Source: Methylobacterium oxalidis
Lineage (GTDB): Bacteria; Pseudomonadota; Alphaproteobacteria; Rhizobiales; Beijerinckiaceae
Reading direction: 5' to 3'
Assembly (NCBI RefSeq): GCF_007992195.1
Contig: NZ_BJZU01000017.1
Location: forward strand, 56,695 to 120,694
DNA: 64,000 bases
Within the stretch, counting starts at the first letter, position 1; each line of letters starts with the position of its first letter. A model generated the notes under the pieces. That model was not told the DNA's origin. It did no database searches and was given only the letters and a program-made list of their open reading frames with translations. Shown here in pieces: positions 24,804 through 32,585 of the stretch. A program made the position numbers and the translations under genes.

Positions 24804-24893
24804 GTGCCCTGGCTCTGCGTCGTCGTCCTGCTCAAGGCGTCCCTCGGCCTGATGGCCTGGTCGGCCTGGCAGATCCTGAGCATCGTCGGCTGA
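24804..24893 (+). CDS. 29-residue single-helix membrane peptide
   Basis: A short reading frame starting GTG and ending TGA at 24891-24893. The product is almost entirely one hydrophobic, Trp-containing helix (beginning MPWLCVVVLLKASLG, ending QILSIVG). GGAGA lies 8 nt before the start and the preceding DNA is AT-richer, both favouring expression. I do not recognise a family; it is typical in size of small membrane regulators or toxin-like peptides, but no antitoxin RNA is visible. Confidence 0.45.
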   Translation: MPWLCVVVLLKASLGLMAWSAWQILSIVG

Positions 24894-24906
24894 CCGGAAC
24901 CCCGGC

Positions 24907-25665
24907 TCAGGTCGCGACCAACTTCTCCAGGCCGAGATATTCGGGATCGAACTCCGAGATGCGGACGAGGGCCGGCCAATCCTCGATCACGAGGGTGCTG
25001 CTGTGCAGGCTGATCAGCTTCTGCCCCCGCAGCACCTGCAGCACGCGGTTGACGTGCACGTTCGAGAGGCCGAGCGCATCGCCGAGATCCACCTGCGTGA
25101 TCGGCAGCGGGCAGCGCCCGTCACCGGCGAGCCCGACCGCGCGGAGCTTGAGGTAGAGCTCGCAGAACAGATGCGCCATGTGCTCGAAGGCGGAGCGGCG
25201 GCCGAGGCCGAGCATCCAGGCGCGGAAGACGGCGCCGTCGATGAGGGTGCTGCGCCAGAACACCGCCGCGAGCCCCGGATGCGCGGCGATCAGCTCGCGC
25301 AGGCTCTCGTGCGGGATGAAGGCGACCGTGGCCTTGGTAAGGGTGGCGACGCTGTGATCCATCACCGGTCGGAACAGGCTTTCCAGGTCGGGGATGTCGC
25401 CGGGAACGTGGAAGGAGAAGATCTGCCGACGTCCGCGGGTGAGCAGCTTGTAGCGGCCGGTCCAGCCCTGGACGACGAGGCAGCATTGCGTCGTCCGGTC
25501 GGCATCGCGCACGATATCCTGGCCCGCGGAGAGTGTCCGGACAGTCACGGACAGCCCTGTCAGCGCCTGTCGCTCCTGCGGCGACAGTGACGCGATGGAC
25601 TCCAGCTTACGGATCAGCACACCCAGCGACTGTTCGGCAGCCGAAACCACGCGCCCTTGCCCCAC
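24907..25665 (-). CDS. Crp/Fnr-family transcriptional regulator
   Basis: 252 residues. The cyclic-nucleotide-binding-like beta roll spans about 25-150 (IVRDADRTTQCCLVVQGWTGRYK, with a later GDIPDLESL). A long dimerisation helix follows, then the winged helix with ITQVDLGDALGLSNVHVNRVL as the recognition unit at about 192-212. It lacks the Cys set of an FNR iron-sulfur sensor. Family members of this shape (helix-turn-helix Crp type) respond to redox, nutrient or light cues in methylobacteria; the signal here is unknown. No neighbour is obviously its target. Confidence 0.9.
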   Translation of the reverse strand: MGQGRVVSAAEQSLGVLIRKLESIASLSPQERQALTGLSVTVRTLSAGQDIVRDADRTTQCCLVVQGWTGRYKLLTRGRRQIFSFHVPGDIPDLESLFRPVMDHSVATLTKATVAFIPHESLRELIAAHPGLAAVFWRSTLIDGAVFRAWMLGLGRRSAFEHMAHLFCELYLKLRAVGLAGDGRCPLPITQVDLGDALGLSNVHVNRVLQVLRGQKLISLHSSTLVIEDWPALVRISEFDPEYLGLEKLVAT

Positions 25666-25837
25666 TCCGACGTTCGAAGCGCGGCAGATTTTCCCGACGC
25701 CCCGCGCTCACCGCGGCTGTACCGTCGGCATAGTCTAGCTAGCCGGTGCGGAAGCGCCTTTGATTGACGCAGGTTAACCGCCCTTGCGATTTCCCGCCGT
25801 CATGCCCAGTGACGTGCGACCGCAGGGTGCGGACGCC

Positions 25838-26101
25838 TCAGCGGCAGCCGCTGCAGACCCCGTCGAGCACCCGGTCGAGCGCCTCCTGGCGCGGCGTGCG
25901 TGCCTCCGGATCCGCGGTCGGCGCCGCCGCCGCGCCGGGCGGCAGCGTCTGGCCCGAGGCCGAGGTGTGGGGTGCCGTGATCGTCGTCTGGGGCCCGCCT
26001 CCGGTCCCCGTGACCGCCGTCGCAGCCGCCGCGACGGGCCCGGAGAGCAGGAGGAAGGCGCCGGCCGCCGCCAGGACGGCCGGGATCTTGGTCGGGACCA
26101 T
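25838..26101 (-). CDS. small exported protein with C-terminal CxGC motif
   Basis: 87 residues. The signal peptide covers about 1-25 (MVPTKIPAVLAAAGAFLLL, cleavage after VAA-A). The mature peptide is Thr/Pro/Ala-rich and disordered, then ends in a short helix and LDRVLDGVCSGCR. This ending matches that of the protein at 15488-15829. The frame is open upstream to 26263, but the signal peptide marks ATG 26101 as the true start. Next to three other small exported proteins on the same strand; function unknown. Confidence 0.55.
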   Translation of the reverse strand: MVPTKIPAVLAAAGAFLLLSGPVAAAATAVTGTGGGPQTTITAPHTSASGQTLPPGAAAAPTADPEARTPRQEALDRVLDGVCSGCR

Positions 26102-26169
26102 GGGCGTGATCTCCCTGCGGTTGGTCGGGACGCCGCCCGGCGCGGGTGCGGGGCGGCGCCGGGGCACGG

Positions 26170-26442
26170 TCAGCAGGCCGAGCCGCCCGACGTCTGCCCG
26201 TACTGCTTCACCGGCCGGTTCTGCTGGTTGGCGTTGCCCTCGCTCGCCGAACTCGGGATGCACCGGCCGTAGGGCGAGGCACCGTAGACCGGCCGCGCCC
26301 CGTTGCGGGCCGGATCCTCGAGGAACAGCCGCGGCGCGACCTCCTCGATGGAGCCTGGAAAACCGTAGGCCGAGGCCCCTGTGACGGGGGCGGCGAGGCC
26401 GAGGGCGAGCAGGGCGGCGAAGATGGCGGGACGCTTGGTCAT
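26170..26442 (-). CDS. small exported hypothetical protein
   Basis: 90 residues with a signal peptide (1-24, cleavage after ASA-Y). The mature part is polar, Gly/Asn/Gln-rich (GNANQQNRPVKQYGQ) with one internal and one C-terminal cysteine. I do not recognise a family. It is the second of four small exported proteins on this strand between 25.8 and 27.8 kb. Confidence 0.55.
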   Translation of the reverse strand: MTKRPAIFAALLALGLAAPVTGASAYGFPGSIEEVAPRLFLEDPARNGARPVYGASPYGRCIPSSASEGNANQQNRPVKQYGQTSGGSAC

Positions 26443-26472
26443 GTTAAATCCTCGGACTGTGCGGGCATCGGC

Positions 26473-26745
26473 TCAGCGGACGGAGGGTGAGGGGTTTCCG
26501 GGCCGGACGGCGCCGGTGGTGCTGTCGTGCACGGGGCCGCGGATCTGGTCGCTCGAGGGCGAGCGCGGCGCGATCGTCCCGCCGCCGATCTCGGCGCCGA
26601 ACAGCTCACCGTGCGGACCGGGGTAGATCGCCCAGTGTCCGGGCTGCTGATCGCGCCGGGCCTCGGCGGCGGCTCCCGTCACCGTCGCGCCGATGAGGCC
26701 GAGGGTAAGTCCGGCAAGGGCCGCTGTACCGACAAGACGAAGCAT
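26473..26745 (-). CDS. small exported hypothetical protein
   Basis: 90 residues with a signal peptide (1-27, cleavage after AAA-E). The mature part is hydrophilic, Gly/Pro-rich and without cysteine (HWAIYPGPHGELFGAEIGGG). AGGAGAT lies about 8 nt upstream of the start. I do not recognise a family. It lies 30 nt upstream of the exported-protein gene at 26170 and could share its transcript. Confidence 0.55.
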   Translation of the reverse strand: MLRLVGTAALAGLTLGLIGATVTGAAAEARRDQQPGHWAIYPGPHGELFGAEIGGGTIAPRSPSSDQIRGPVHDSTTGAVRPGNPSPSVR

Positions 26746-26808
26746 GACTGATCTCCTGTTCGCGTGTGGATTCCCGTGTGATGCCCCGAAGGGCCTTGCC
26801 CCCTCGCC

Positions 26809-27447
26809 TCATGGCTGCCGCTCCAGCGTGGCGCGGCCCGCCTTCGTGATCGCCCACTCGCGCCGCCCTTCGGCATCGACGGAGCCTGTCGGCGCGACGA
26901 GGCCGCGGTTGTGCAGGGCCTGGATCTGCGCATCGCCCGCCGCGTAGGTGCGGGGGGCGCGGGCGAGGATGCCGAGGCGGTAGCCCGCCAGCGGCGCGAG
27001 CGGCGCCTCCGCCCCGTCCTGGCCGGCGCGCGTCCAGGACACGAAGGCGATCCAGGCGGCGCGGTCGGCCTCGTCGTCCGCGCCGCCCGCCTCGGCGAGG
27101 TGGCGCTCGATGTCGGCGAGGATCTCGTCGCGGTCCCCCTCGCGCAGGGCCGCCCAGTGCGTGCGGAGCCAGCCGGTGCACAGGCTCGCCGCGTGGCACG
27201 GGCGGCCCAGGCTGTAGCGGACCGCCGCCAGCACCATGAAGCCGGTATCGACCCGCTCCGGGTTGATGCCCCGCCCCTGGTGCCACTGGCCGATCTCGGT
27301 GCGCAGGATCGTCTCGACCGTGCGCCACTGCCCGAGCGTGAGCGCGACCGCAGGCCGCGCGGTGTCGCTCCGGCAACGGGTGCGGCTGACGGCGAGCTGC
27401 CGCTCCACCTCCGCCGCGACCCCCTGGCGCTGACCCCGTGAACTCAT
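26809..27447 (-). CDS. hypothetical protein with a possible C-terminal winged helix
   Basis: A 212-residue soluble protein. The middle is helical and contains a cysteine/tryptophan-rich stretch (PCHAASLCTGWLRTHW near 83-98). The last 45 residues (IQALHNRGLVAP, then REWAITKAGRATLERQP) look like the wing region of a winged-helix domain such as those in MarR or DUF-type regulators. I do not recognise a family. The ATG at 27447 is the first start; downstream Met codons are few. Confidence 0.6.
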   Translation of the reverse strand: MSSRGQRQGVAAEVERQLAVSRTRCRSDTARPAVALTLGQWRTVETILRTEIGQWHQGRGINPERVDTGFMVLAAVRYSLGRPCHAASLCTGWLRTHWAALREGDRDEILADIERHLAEAGGADDEADRAAWIAFVSWTRAGQDGAEAPLAPLAGYRLGILARAPRTYAAGDAQIQALHNRGLVAPTGSVDAEGRREWAITKAGRATLERQP

Positions 27448-27498
27448 CCGATCCCCTTTCCTGCCCGAAACCCGATCCTCGTCCGCTCCGCCCCCGCC

Positions 27499-27771
27499 TC
27501 AGCGCCGGCGCCAGCCCGAGGCCCAGTGCGGCTCGACGAGGCGGGGCGAGCCGCGGTGCATGCCGGCGCGCTCCGAGAGCATGGGCTGGCCGAGGATCTG
27601 GCCCGTCGACCGGCGCTGCGAGTGGAGCGAGCGGGGGTCGTGGTAGGGGTGGTGCACGAAGGAGCTCATGTGAGCCCCGCCCGCGGGTTGGCGGCTTCCC
27701 TCGGCGGCGGCGTGGCCCGTCAGCCCGAGGAGCAGGGCGAGGACGGCAGGAGCGGCGCAGAACCTCATCAT
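27499..27771 (-). CDS. small exported His-rich protein
   Basis: 90 residues from ATG 27771. The signal peptide covers about 1-23 (cleavage after AAA-E). The mature part is rich in histidine and arginine (HMSSFVHHPYHDPRSLHSQ), which could bind a transition metal, but this is only a composition-based idea. GAAAGGAC lies upstream of the start. I do not recognise a family. An ATG one codon in (27768) is an alternative start. Confidence 0.52.
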   Translation of the reverse strand: MMRFCAAPAVLALLLGLTGHAAAEGSRQPAGGAHMSSFVHHPYHDPRSLHSQRRSTGQILGQPMLSERAGMHRGSPRLVEPHWASGWRRR

Positions 27772-28119
27772 CTCAGTCCTTTCCTTCGATTGGACGATGT
27801 CTAGGTCTTGAACGACCAAACATCAGATGAGTTTCTAAATATCTCCTGATGTATTATATGCAAGTGATGAACAACACCTCGAATTTCCTGCGTTTTAATC
27901 CGAAGTTTAATCTTCATGGTGACGGAGCGCACCGCAACGCCGGGGCTCACGGAACCGACCGGGATTAAAGAGGACTGTCGGGTCGCCGTGAATCGGAGAT
28001 ATTTTGTATGCCAAAGATCCGAGAGATCGGATCTCTGCTCGCCCTGTTCTTGGGGCGCCGCATCGGGATCGCAGGCAGGGAGCGGCTGCCCGGTCCCGGC
28101 CGTATGGCTCGAGGCGGGG
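27772..28119. other. AT-richer intergenic region between divergent transcription units
   Basis: About 350 nt. The first 150 nt are unusually AT-rich for this genome and hold ACATCAG (27820-27826) and CTGATGT (27846-27852) as an inverted repeat, a plausible regulatory site for the His-rich protein gene. A second, perfect 8-bp inverted repeat lies at 28015-28034. A 41-codon frame (28008-28133, plus strand) has GGAG 9 nt before its ATG but overlaps the cyclase stop; I do not call it a gene. Confidence 0.45.
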
Positions 28120-29448
28120 TCAGGCGAGCGTGAGGAGAGGCAGGCTTCCGGCCGCGCCCGCCGGCTCGCGCACGGGGCAGAGAGCGAGGCCGTCGCCCGG
28201 CGGATCACCGAGGAGCTGCGCGAAGGTCTCCGACAGGGCGAGTTCGAGGCCCGCCGCCTTGGCGCGGCTCTCGATGCGGGCGAGCTGGTTCATCGCCGTC
28301 CCAAGCACCGTGAACTCCGCCCGGTACCCGTCGTCGAACACGCCGACGAGCACCTCGCCGGCATGCAGCGCCACGATGATCGACAGGTCGGGCTGGCCCT
28401 CGCGCCGCCGCGTCGCGTTGAGCTCCTGCAGCCGCCGCCCGATCGCCCGCGCGCTGCGGAGCGCCGCCCGCGCCTGCTCCCCGGGCCGTCCGGATACGAA
28501 GAGCGCGAGGATTGCGTCGCCGACATACTTGTCGACGATGCCGCCCTCCTCCGTCACGACCGCGTGTGTCAGCGCGCGGATGTCCAGAAGGGCGCGCACC
28601 ACATCGTCGCGGGCGTGCTCCCGCGTGAGGGCGGAGAAGCCGCGGATGTCGAGGGCGAACAGGCAGGCGTGGCGCGCCCGGGCGGTGCCGAGGCCGCCCT
28701 CGCGGGCGAGGTCTGCGGCGACCTTGCCGGGCACGAAGCGGGCCAGCACCGCCTTCTCGCGCTCGACGCGCAGGGCCGTGGCCACGGCCGAGCGCAGGCG
28801 CCGGGTGCCGTCGATCACCACGAGGCCCGCGGCCAGGAAGGTGAGGAGGCTGAAGACCTCCTCCGTCAGGGACACCCGCGGCCCGAGATGCATGCTGCCC
28901 GGCACGAGGGCGGCGAACAGGATGGTGCCGCCCCAGGCGAGCGTCACCAGCCCGCAGAACAGGATCGTGTGGGCGACCCGCATGGTCAGGCCGGTCTGCA
29001 GGAGGAGCAGGAAGGCCGGCAGCCGGCTCACCGCGGCGACCGCGTCCTCGGCCTCGGATACGGCACCCGCCAGCATATGCTCGACGACGAGGTAGAGGGC
29101 GATGCCGGCGTTGAGCAGGGTCGAGGCCCAGGCCAGCCAATCGGGCTCGCGCCCGCCCTCCTCCTCGCCGGCCGCGAGGCGCGTTCCCGGCTCGCGGGAG
29201 GCGAGGCCGAGGCCGAGGGAGCAGATCGCGTAGACGCCGAGCACCACCCAGTAGCTCGGCGCGTGGAGCGTGCCGCCGGCCGTGACGGCCGTGGCGAGGA
29301 GCACCACCACGATGATCATGTGGAGGGCGAGCGGACGCCCGCCCGCCGCCGCCCGCATCAGGCGGAAGGCGCCACCGTTGCCGCCCGTCCTGCTCACGCC
29401 CTCCGACACCGCGTCCCGGATCCCCTGCCCTGCCCCGCACGGGCCCAT
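28120..29448 (-). CDS. membrane-bound class III adenylate cyclase
   Basis: About 442 residues. The N-terminal half has five to six membrane helices (from about 33 to 210) with no recognised sensor domain. The C-terminal catalytic domain has the metal aspartates D267 (FALDIRGFS) and D311 (KYVGDAIL), the base-selecting pair K307 and T380 (EFTVLG), and the transition-state residues N387 and R391 (NQLARIE). The Lys/Thr pair predicts ATP rather than GTP as substrate. The start is taken as ATG 29448; an open frame extends upstream but reads as shadow sequence. Confidence 0.88.
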   Translation of the reverse strand: MGPCGAGQGIRDAVSEGVSRTGGNGGAFRLMRAAAGGRPLALHMIIVVVLLATAVTAGGTLHAPSYWVVLGVYAICSLGLGLASREPGTRLAAGEEEGGREPDWLAWASTLLNAGIALYLVVEHMLAGAVSEAEDAVAAVSRLPAFLLLLQTGLTMRVAHTILFCGLVTLAWGGTILFAALVPGSMHLGPRVSLTEEVFSLLTFLAAGLVVIDGTRRLRSAVATALRVEREKAVLARFVPGKVAADLAREGGLGTARARHACLFALDIRGFSALTREHARDDVVRALLDIRALTHAVVTEEGGIVDKYVGDAILALFVSGRPGEQARAALRSARAIGRRLQELNATRRREGQPDLSIIVALHAGEVLVGVFDDGYRAEFTVLGTAMNQLARIESRAKAAGLELALSETFAQLLGDPPGDGLALCPVREPAGAAGSLPLLTLA

Positions 29449-29587
29449 ACCACATAGGGGCCGGATCGCCCGACCCTGCCGCGGGCGGATCACGAAACAA
29501 TCAGGGCGTGCGCAAGAAACACCTCGGCAACCTTGACCGGGTATGACCGGACTCGCTCCAGTCCCCGAGCATCGAGAGGAGGCCCGC

Positions 29588-29737
29588 ATGTCAGCCGCCC
29601 GCCCGCTCCGCCGGCTCCTGCGCCCGATGTCCCGGATCCTCACGGCGGCCGGCCGCGCCTTGCAGGAGGCCGCCCAGCGCGACCGCGCCCTCCCGGCCCG
29701 GCCGGCCGGCGAGGTCGTGTTCCGCCACTACGTCTGA
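29588..29737 (+). CDS. small basic hypothetical protein
   Basis: A 49-residue, Arg-rich (nine Arg), soluble peptide with an amphipathic helix (LRPMSRILTAAGRALQEAA). GAGGAGG lies 5 nt before the ATG, a very good ribosome site, which is the main support. I do not recognise a family. It is convergent with the MFS gene, 7 nt apart. Confidence 0.45.
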   Translation: MSAARPLRRLLRPMSRILTAAGRALQEAAQRDRALPARPAGEVVFRHYV

Positions 29738-29744
29738 AGCGTCC

Positions 29745-30941
29745 CTACCGGACCCGCCAGAGGGCGAGGACGAGCCCGACATTCGCCAGCGCGAGGGCCG
29801 CCAGCACCGCGAACAGCGCGTCGGCGCCCCCGTGCGTCAGCACGAAGGCGCCGAGCAGCGGCGCCAGCGCCTGCGCGACGAGCCCGGGGCGGGCGAGGCG
29901 CCCGATCAGCCGCGCGTAGCGCTCCGGCCCGAACAGGACGAGGGGCACGGTGCCGCGGGCGATCGAGTAGATGCCGTTGCCCGCGCCGTAGAGGACGAGC
30001 GCCATCCCCACCACCGGCAGCCCGTCCGCGAGGAGCAGGATGCCGAGGGCGACGAGGCTCATCGCGGCGGTCAGCGTCCAGAGCGGGTGGTAGCGGCCGC
30101 GACCGGCGATCTCGACGACCCGCGCCGCCACCTGCGACGGGCCGATCAGGGCCCCGTAGGTGACGGCGGAGGCGAGCGGCACGCCGCGGGCCTGCAGCAG
30201 CGTGACGAGGTGCACCGAGACGAGCGTCATCACGGCGCCGCCGAGGGTGAGCACCCCGGCCATCAGCAGGAAGGCCCGCCGTTCCCGCGGGTCGAGCGCG
30301 GCCGGCGCCGGCGAGGAGGCCGCGCCGCTGTGGGCCGACCCCGCGCCGGCCTCCGGCAAGAGGCCGAGCACGAGCGGGAGGGAGACGCAGAGCTGAAGTC
30401 CCGCGTAGGCGAGGCAGGTGCCGCGCCAGCCAACCTGATCGACGAGGAGCGCCGAGAGCGGCCAGCTCACCGTGCTGGCGAAGCCGCCCCAGAGCGTGAG
30501 GGTCGTGATCGCCGGCCGCGCCTCCGCGCCATAGAGGCGGCCGAGGGTGGCGAAGGCCGGATCGTAGAGGCCCGAGCCCATGCCGAGCCCGAGAAGGATC
30601 CAGCCGCCGAGGAAGACGGGCAGCGTCGGCGCGAGCCCCAGGATCACGAGGCCGAGCGCCATCACCAGCGCCGAGAAGGCGAGCACCGGCCGGCCGCCGC
30701 GCCGGTCGATGATCGCGCCGACCTGCGGCGAGGCGAGCCCTGCCACGAGCAGCCCCGCGGAGAGGCCGCCGACGATGCCCGAGAGCGGCCAGCCGGTCTC
30801 GGCGGCGATCGGCGCCGCGAGAACCGAGAGCAGGTAGAAGGAGGAGCCCCAGGCCAGGATCTCGAAGATGCCGAGGGCGCCGACGACGCGGAGGCGGCCG
30901 GGGGGCATCCCTGCGGCGCGGCGAGCCGGGCGGCCTTCCAT
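29745..30941 (-). CDS. MFS transporter
   Basis: A 398-residue major facilitator with twelve predicted helices. The helix 2-3 loop GAIIDRRGGRPVL matches the conserved DRxGRR-type motif, and helix 4-5 carries LGLGMGSGLYDPAFATLGRL. This sequence style resembles the oxalate/formate or YbfB-like MFS carriers, but the substrate is not readable. A GTG eight codons further upstream of the chosen ATG is unlikely. No regulator lies next to it. Confidence 0.88.
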   Translation of the reverse strand: MEGRPARRAAGMPPGRLRVVGALGIFEILAWGSSFYLLSVLAAPIAAETGWPLSGIVGGLSAGLLVAGLASPQVGAIIDRRGGRPVLAFSALVMALGLVILGLAPTLPVFLGGWILLGLGMGSGLYDPAFATLGRLYGAEARPAITTLTLWGGFASTVSWPLSALLVDQVGWRGTCLAYAGLQLCVSLPLVLGLLPEAGAGSAHSGAASSPAPAALDPRERRAFLLMAGVLTLGGAVMTLVSVHLVTLLQARGVPLASAVTYGALIGPSQVAARVVEIAGRGRYHPLWTLTAAMSLVALGILLLADGLPVVGMALVLYGAGNGIYSIARGTVPLVLFGPERYARLIGRLARPGLVAQALAPLLGAFVLTHGGADALFAVLAALALANVGLVLALWRVR

Positions 30942-31044
30942 CGATCATCCTCCCCCTCGCCCGCGCGGCGCCGCGATGCCCGATGCTGCCGACTGCCCCG
31001 CGGCGCGGGATCGCGGCGCCCGGGCGTCAACTGCGCGGGCGCCC

Positions 31045-31284
31045 TCAGATGATCCGGACCTCGCCGGGCTGCAGGTTGATGGCCTTGGTCGTCCTCGCCG
31101 AGAGGCTGCCCACGACGGCGACGCGGGCCTCGCCCTCGACGAGTGCGCGCACCGCGGACACAGCCTCCGCCGGGCTCTGCCGGACGACCGCGTAGACCGC
31201 GTCCGCCGGCTGGCTGTCGGTCTCGGAAACCGGCGTCACGGCAACGAGATAGGCGGCGAAGCGCTTGTGCTTGTCGTTGGCCAT
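31045..31284 (-). CDS. small hypothetical protein
   Basis: 79 residues, soluble, alternating strands and one helix (SPAEAVSAVRALVEGEARVAVVG), ending in a hydrophobic PGEVRII. This could be a small alpha/beta fold, but I do not recognise a family. The ATG at 31284 is chosen because the residues before it are basic and unlike the rest. It lies 72 nt downstream of the peptidase gene on the same strand and could be co-transcribed with it. Confidence 0.5.
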   Translation of the reverse strand: MANDKHKRFAAYLVAVTPVSETDSQPADAVYAVVRQSPAEAVSAVRALVEGEARVAVVGSLSARTTKAINLQPGEVRII

Positions 31285-31356
31285 CGCGGTCCTACTGCCA
31301 CGGCGGAATCGGTGGAACAACAACTCGGACGCGGATCGGGTCGCGGCCTTCGTGCC

Positions 31357-32517
31357 TCAGCGCAGGTAGATCACGCTGTAGAGGGTGCGCTTCAGTTCCT
31401 CCTCCCACAGCCAGATCCGGCCGTTGTCGCAGCGCTCCCGGATCCCCTCGCGCATCCGGGCGCAGTACTCGCCCGTGTTGTCCTGCACGCGGTACTGGCA
31501 GCCCCGGGCCGTGCGGCGCCGGGCGACGATGGCGCTCGAATGGTCCGCGGCCACGTCCGGGTCCTTCGGGTCGCGCTCCTCCAGCACGTACCAGCTGTAG
31601 CCGACGGTCGGGGCGCGGCCGTGATCGAGGGCGTAGTCGACCATGGCGAGCATCCGCGAGACGGTGCTCGCGCTCGGCGCCCGGCCGGCCTCCAGCATCT
31701 CCATGAACTCGAGCTGGTTCGAGGCGACCCGGAAGGAGACCGGCAGCAGCGGCACCGGCGAGGGCTCGCGCCGGCACAGCGTCTCGACCCGGGCGAGCCA
31801 CGCCGCGTTGACGGCGTCGGCGCGGCGGCTGCGCAGCCTGTCGACCGTGGCGCCGACGCTCCGGAAGCACTGGTTCGGCGCCCGCACCGGGGCGCCGTAG
31901 CGCAGGGCCGCGAAGGTGCGGGTGAAGTGCGCGTAACCCTCGTGCGAGGGCAGGTCCCGCTCCGCGCAGAGGCCGCCGAGATTGTAGAGCAGGGCCGCCG
32001 CATCCTCCTCGCCGCCCTCCAACTTGTCGAAGTAGGGCTGCGCCTGCGGGTTGCCGTCCCGGCTGATGTCGGTGGCGTTGCGGCTCCAGTCGATGTCGGC
32101 GCGGTAGGTCGGATGCGCCCGCAGATGGGCCCGGATCCGGGGATCGCGGATCTCGGGCAGGCGGGCGGGATCGGCGAAGTAGAATTTCGAGGCAACGTCG
32201 AGGGGCGAGACGGCACGGCCGACCCGCTGCGAGATCATGTCGGCGGTGGCGTAGGCGAAGCAGATCGCGCTGTCGCCCTGGCCGACCGGGATGTCGGCGG
32301 GCTGGGGCGAGATCCGGTTGCTGCCCGGCAGCCGGTGCGTCGCGGGCGGCATCGCGATGGTGACGTCGCTGCAGGCGGCGTTGCGCGCGTAGCGGGGCTT
32401 GGCCGGCAGGATGCGCGGGTCGTACCCGCCCGCCGCGACCGGTCCCGCGATGCCGAGCGCGAGCAGCACCGCACAGGCCGCCCGGGCCGCCCCCGCTCTC
32501 ACCCCCCGCTGCCCCAT
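31357..32517 (-). CDS. exported papain-like cysteine peptidase (divergent)
   Basis: 386 residues. A signal peptide spans about 1-29 (ending VAA-G). The papain-fold active site is recognisable: Q80 and C86 in GQGDSAICFAYA keep the exact six-residue spacing of papain's oxyanion Gln and nucleophilic Cys. H326 (DHSSAIVAR) and N347 (QDNTGEY) fit the catalytic His and Asn, 21 residues apart. The 240 residues between carry several cysteines, probably disulfide-bonded. It would act in the periplasm or outside the cell. It is not close to the C1A cathepsins; a catalytically altered relative is possible. Its substrates and any inhibitor are unknown. Confidence 0.65.
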   Translation of the reverse strand: MGQRGVRAGAARAACAVLLALGIAGPVAAGGYDPRILPAKPRYARNAACSDVTIAMPPATHRLPGSNRISPQPADIPVGQGDSAICFAYATADMISQRVGRAVSPLDVASKFYFADPARLPEIRDPRIRAHLRAHPTYRADIDWSRNATDISRDGNPQAQPYFDKLEGGEEDAAALLYNLGGLCAERDLPSHEGYAHFTRTFAALRYGAPVRAPNQCFRSVGATVDRLRSRRADAVNAAWLARVETLCRREPSPVPLLPVSFRVASNQLEFMEMLEAGRAPSASTVSRMLAMVDYALDHGRAPTVGYSWYVLEERDPKDPDVAADHSSAIVARRRTARGCQYRVQDNTGEYCARMREGIRERCDNGRIWLWEEELKRTLYSVIYLR

Positions 32518-32585
32518 CCCCGGACGATTGCCCCCTCCGACACGGCAGCGGGCATATCACGGCCGCGGGCGGCCGGTCATGCGGC

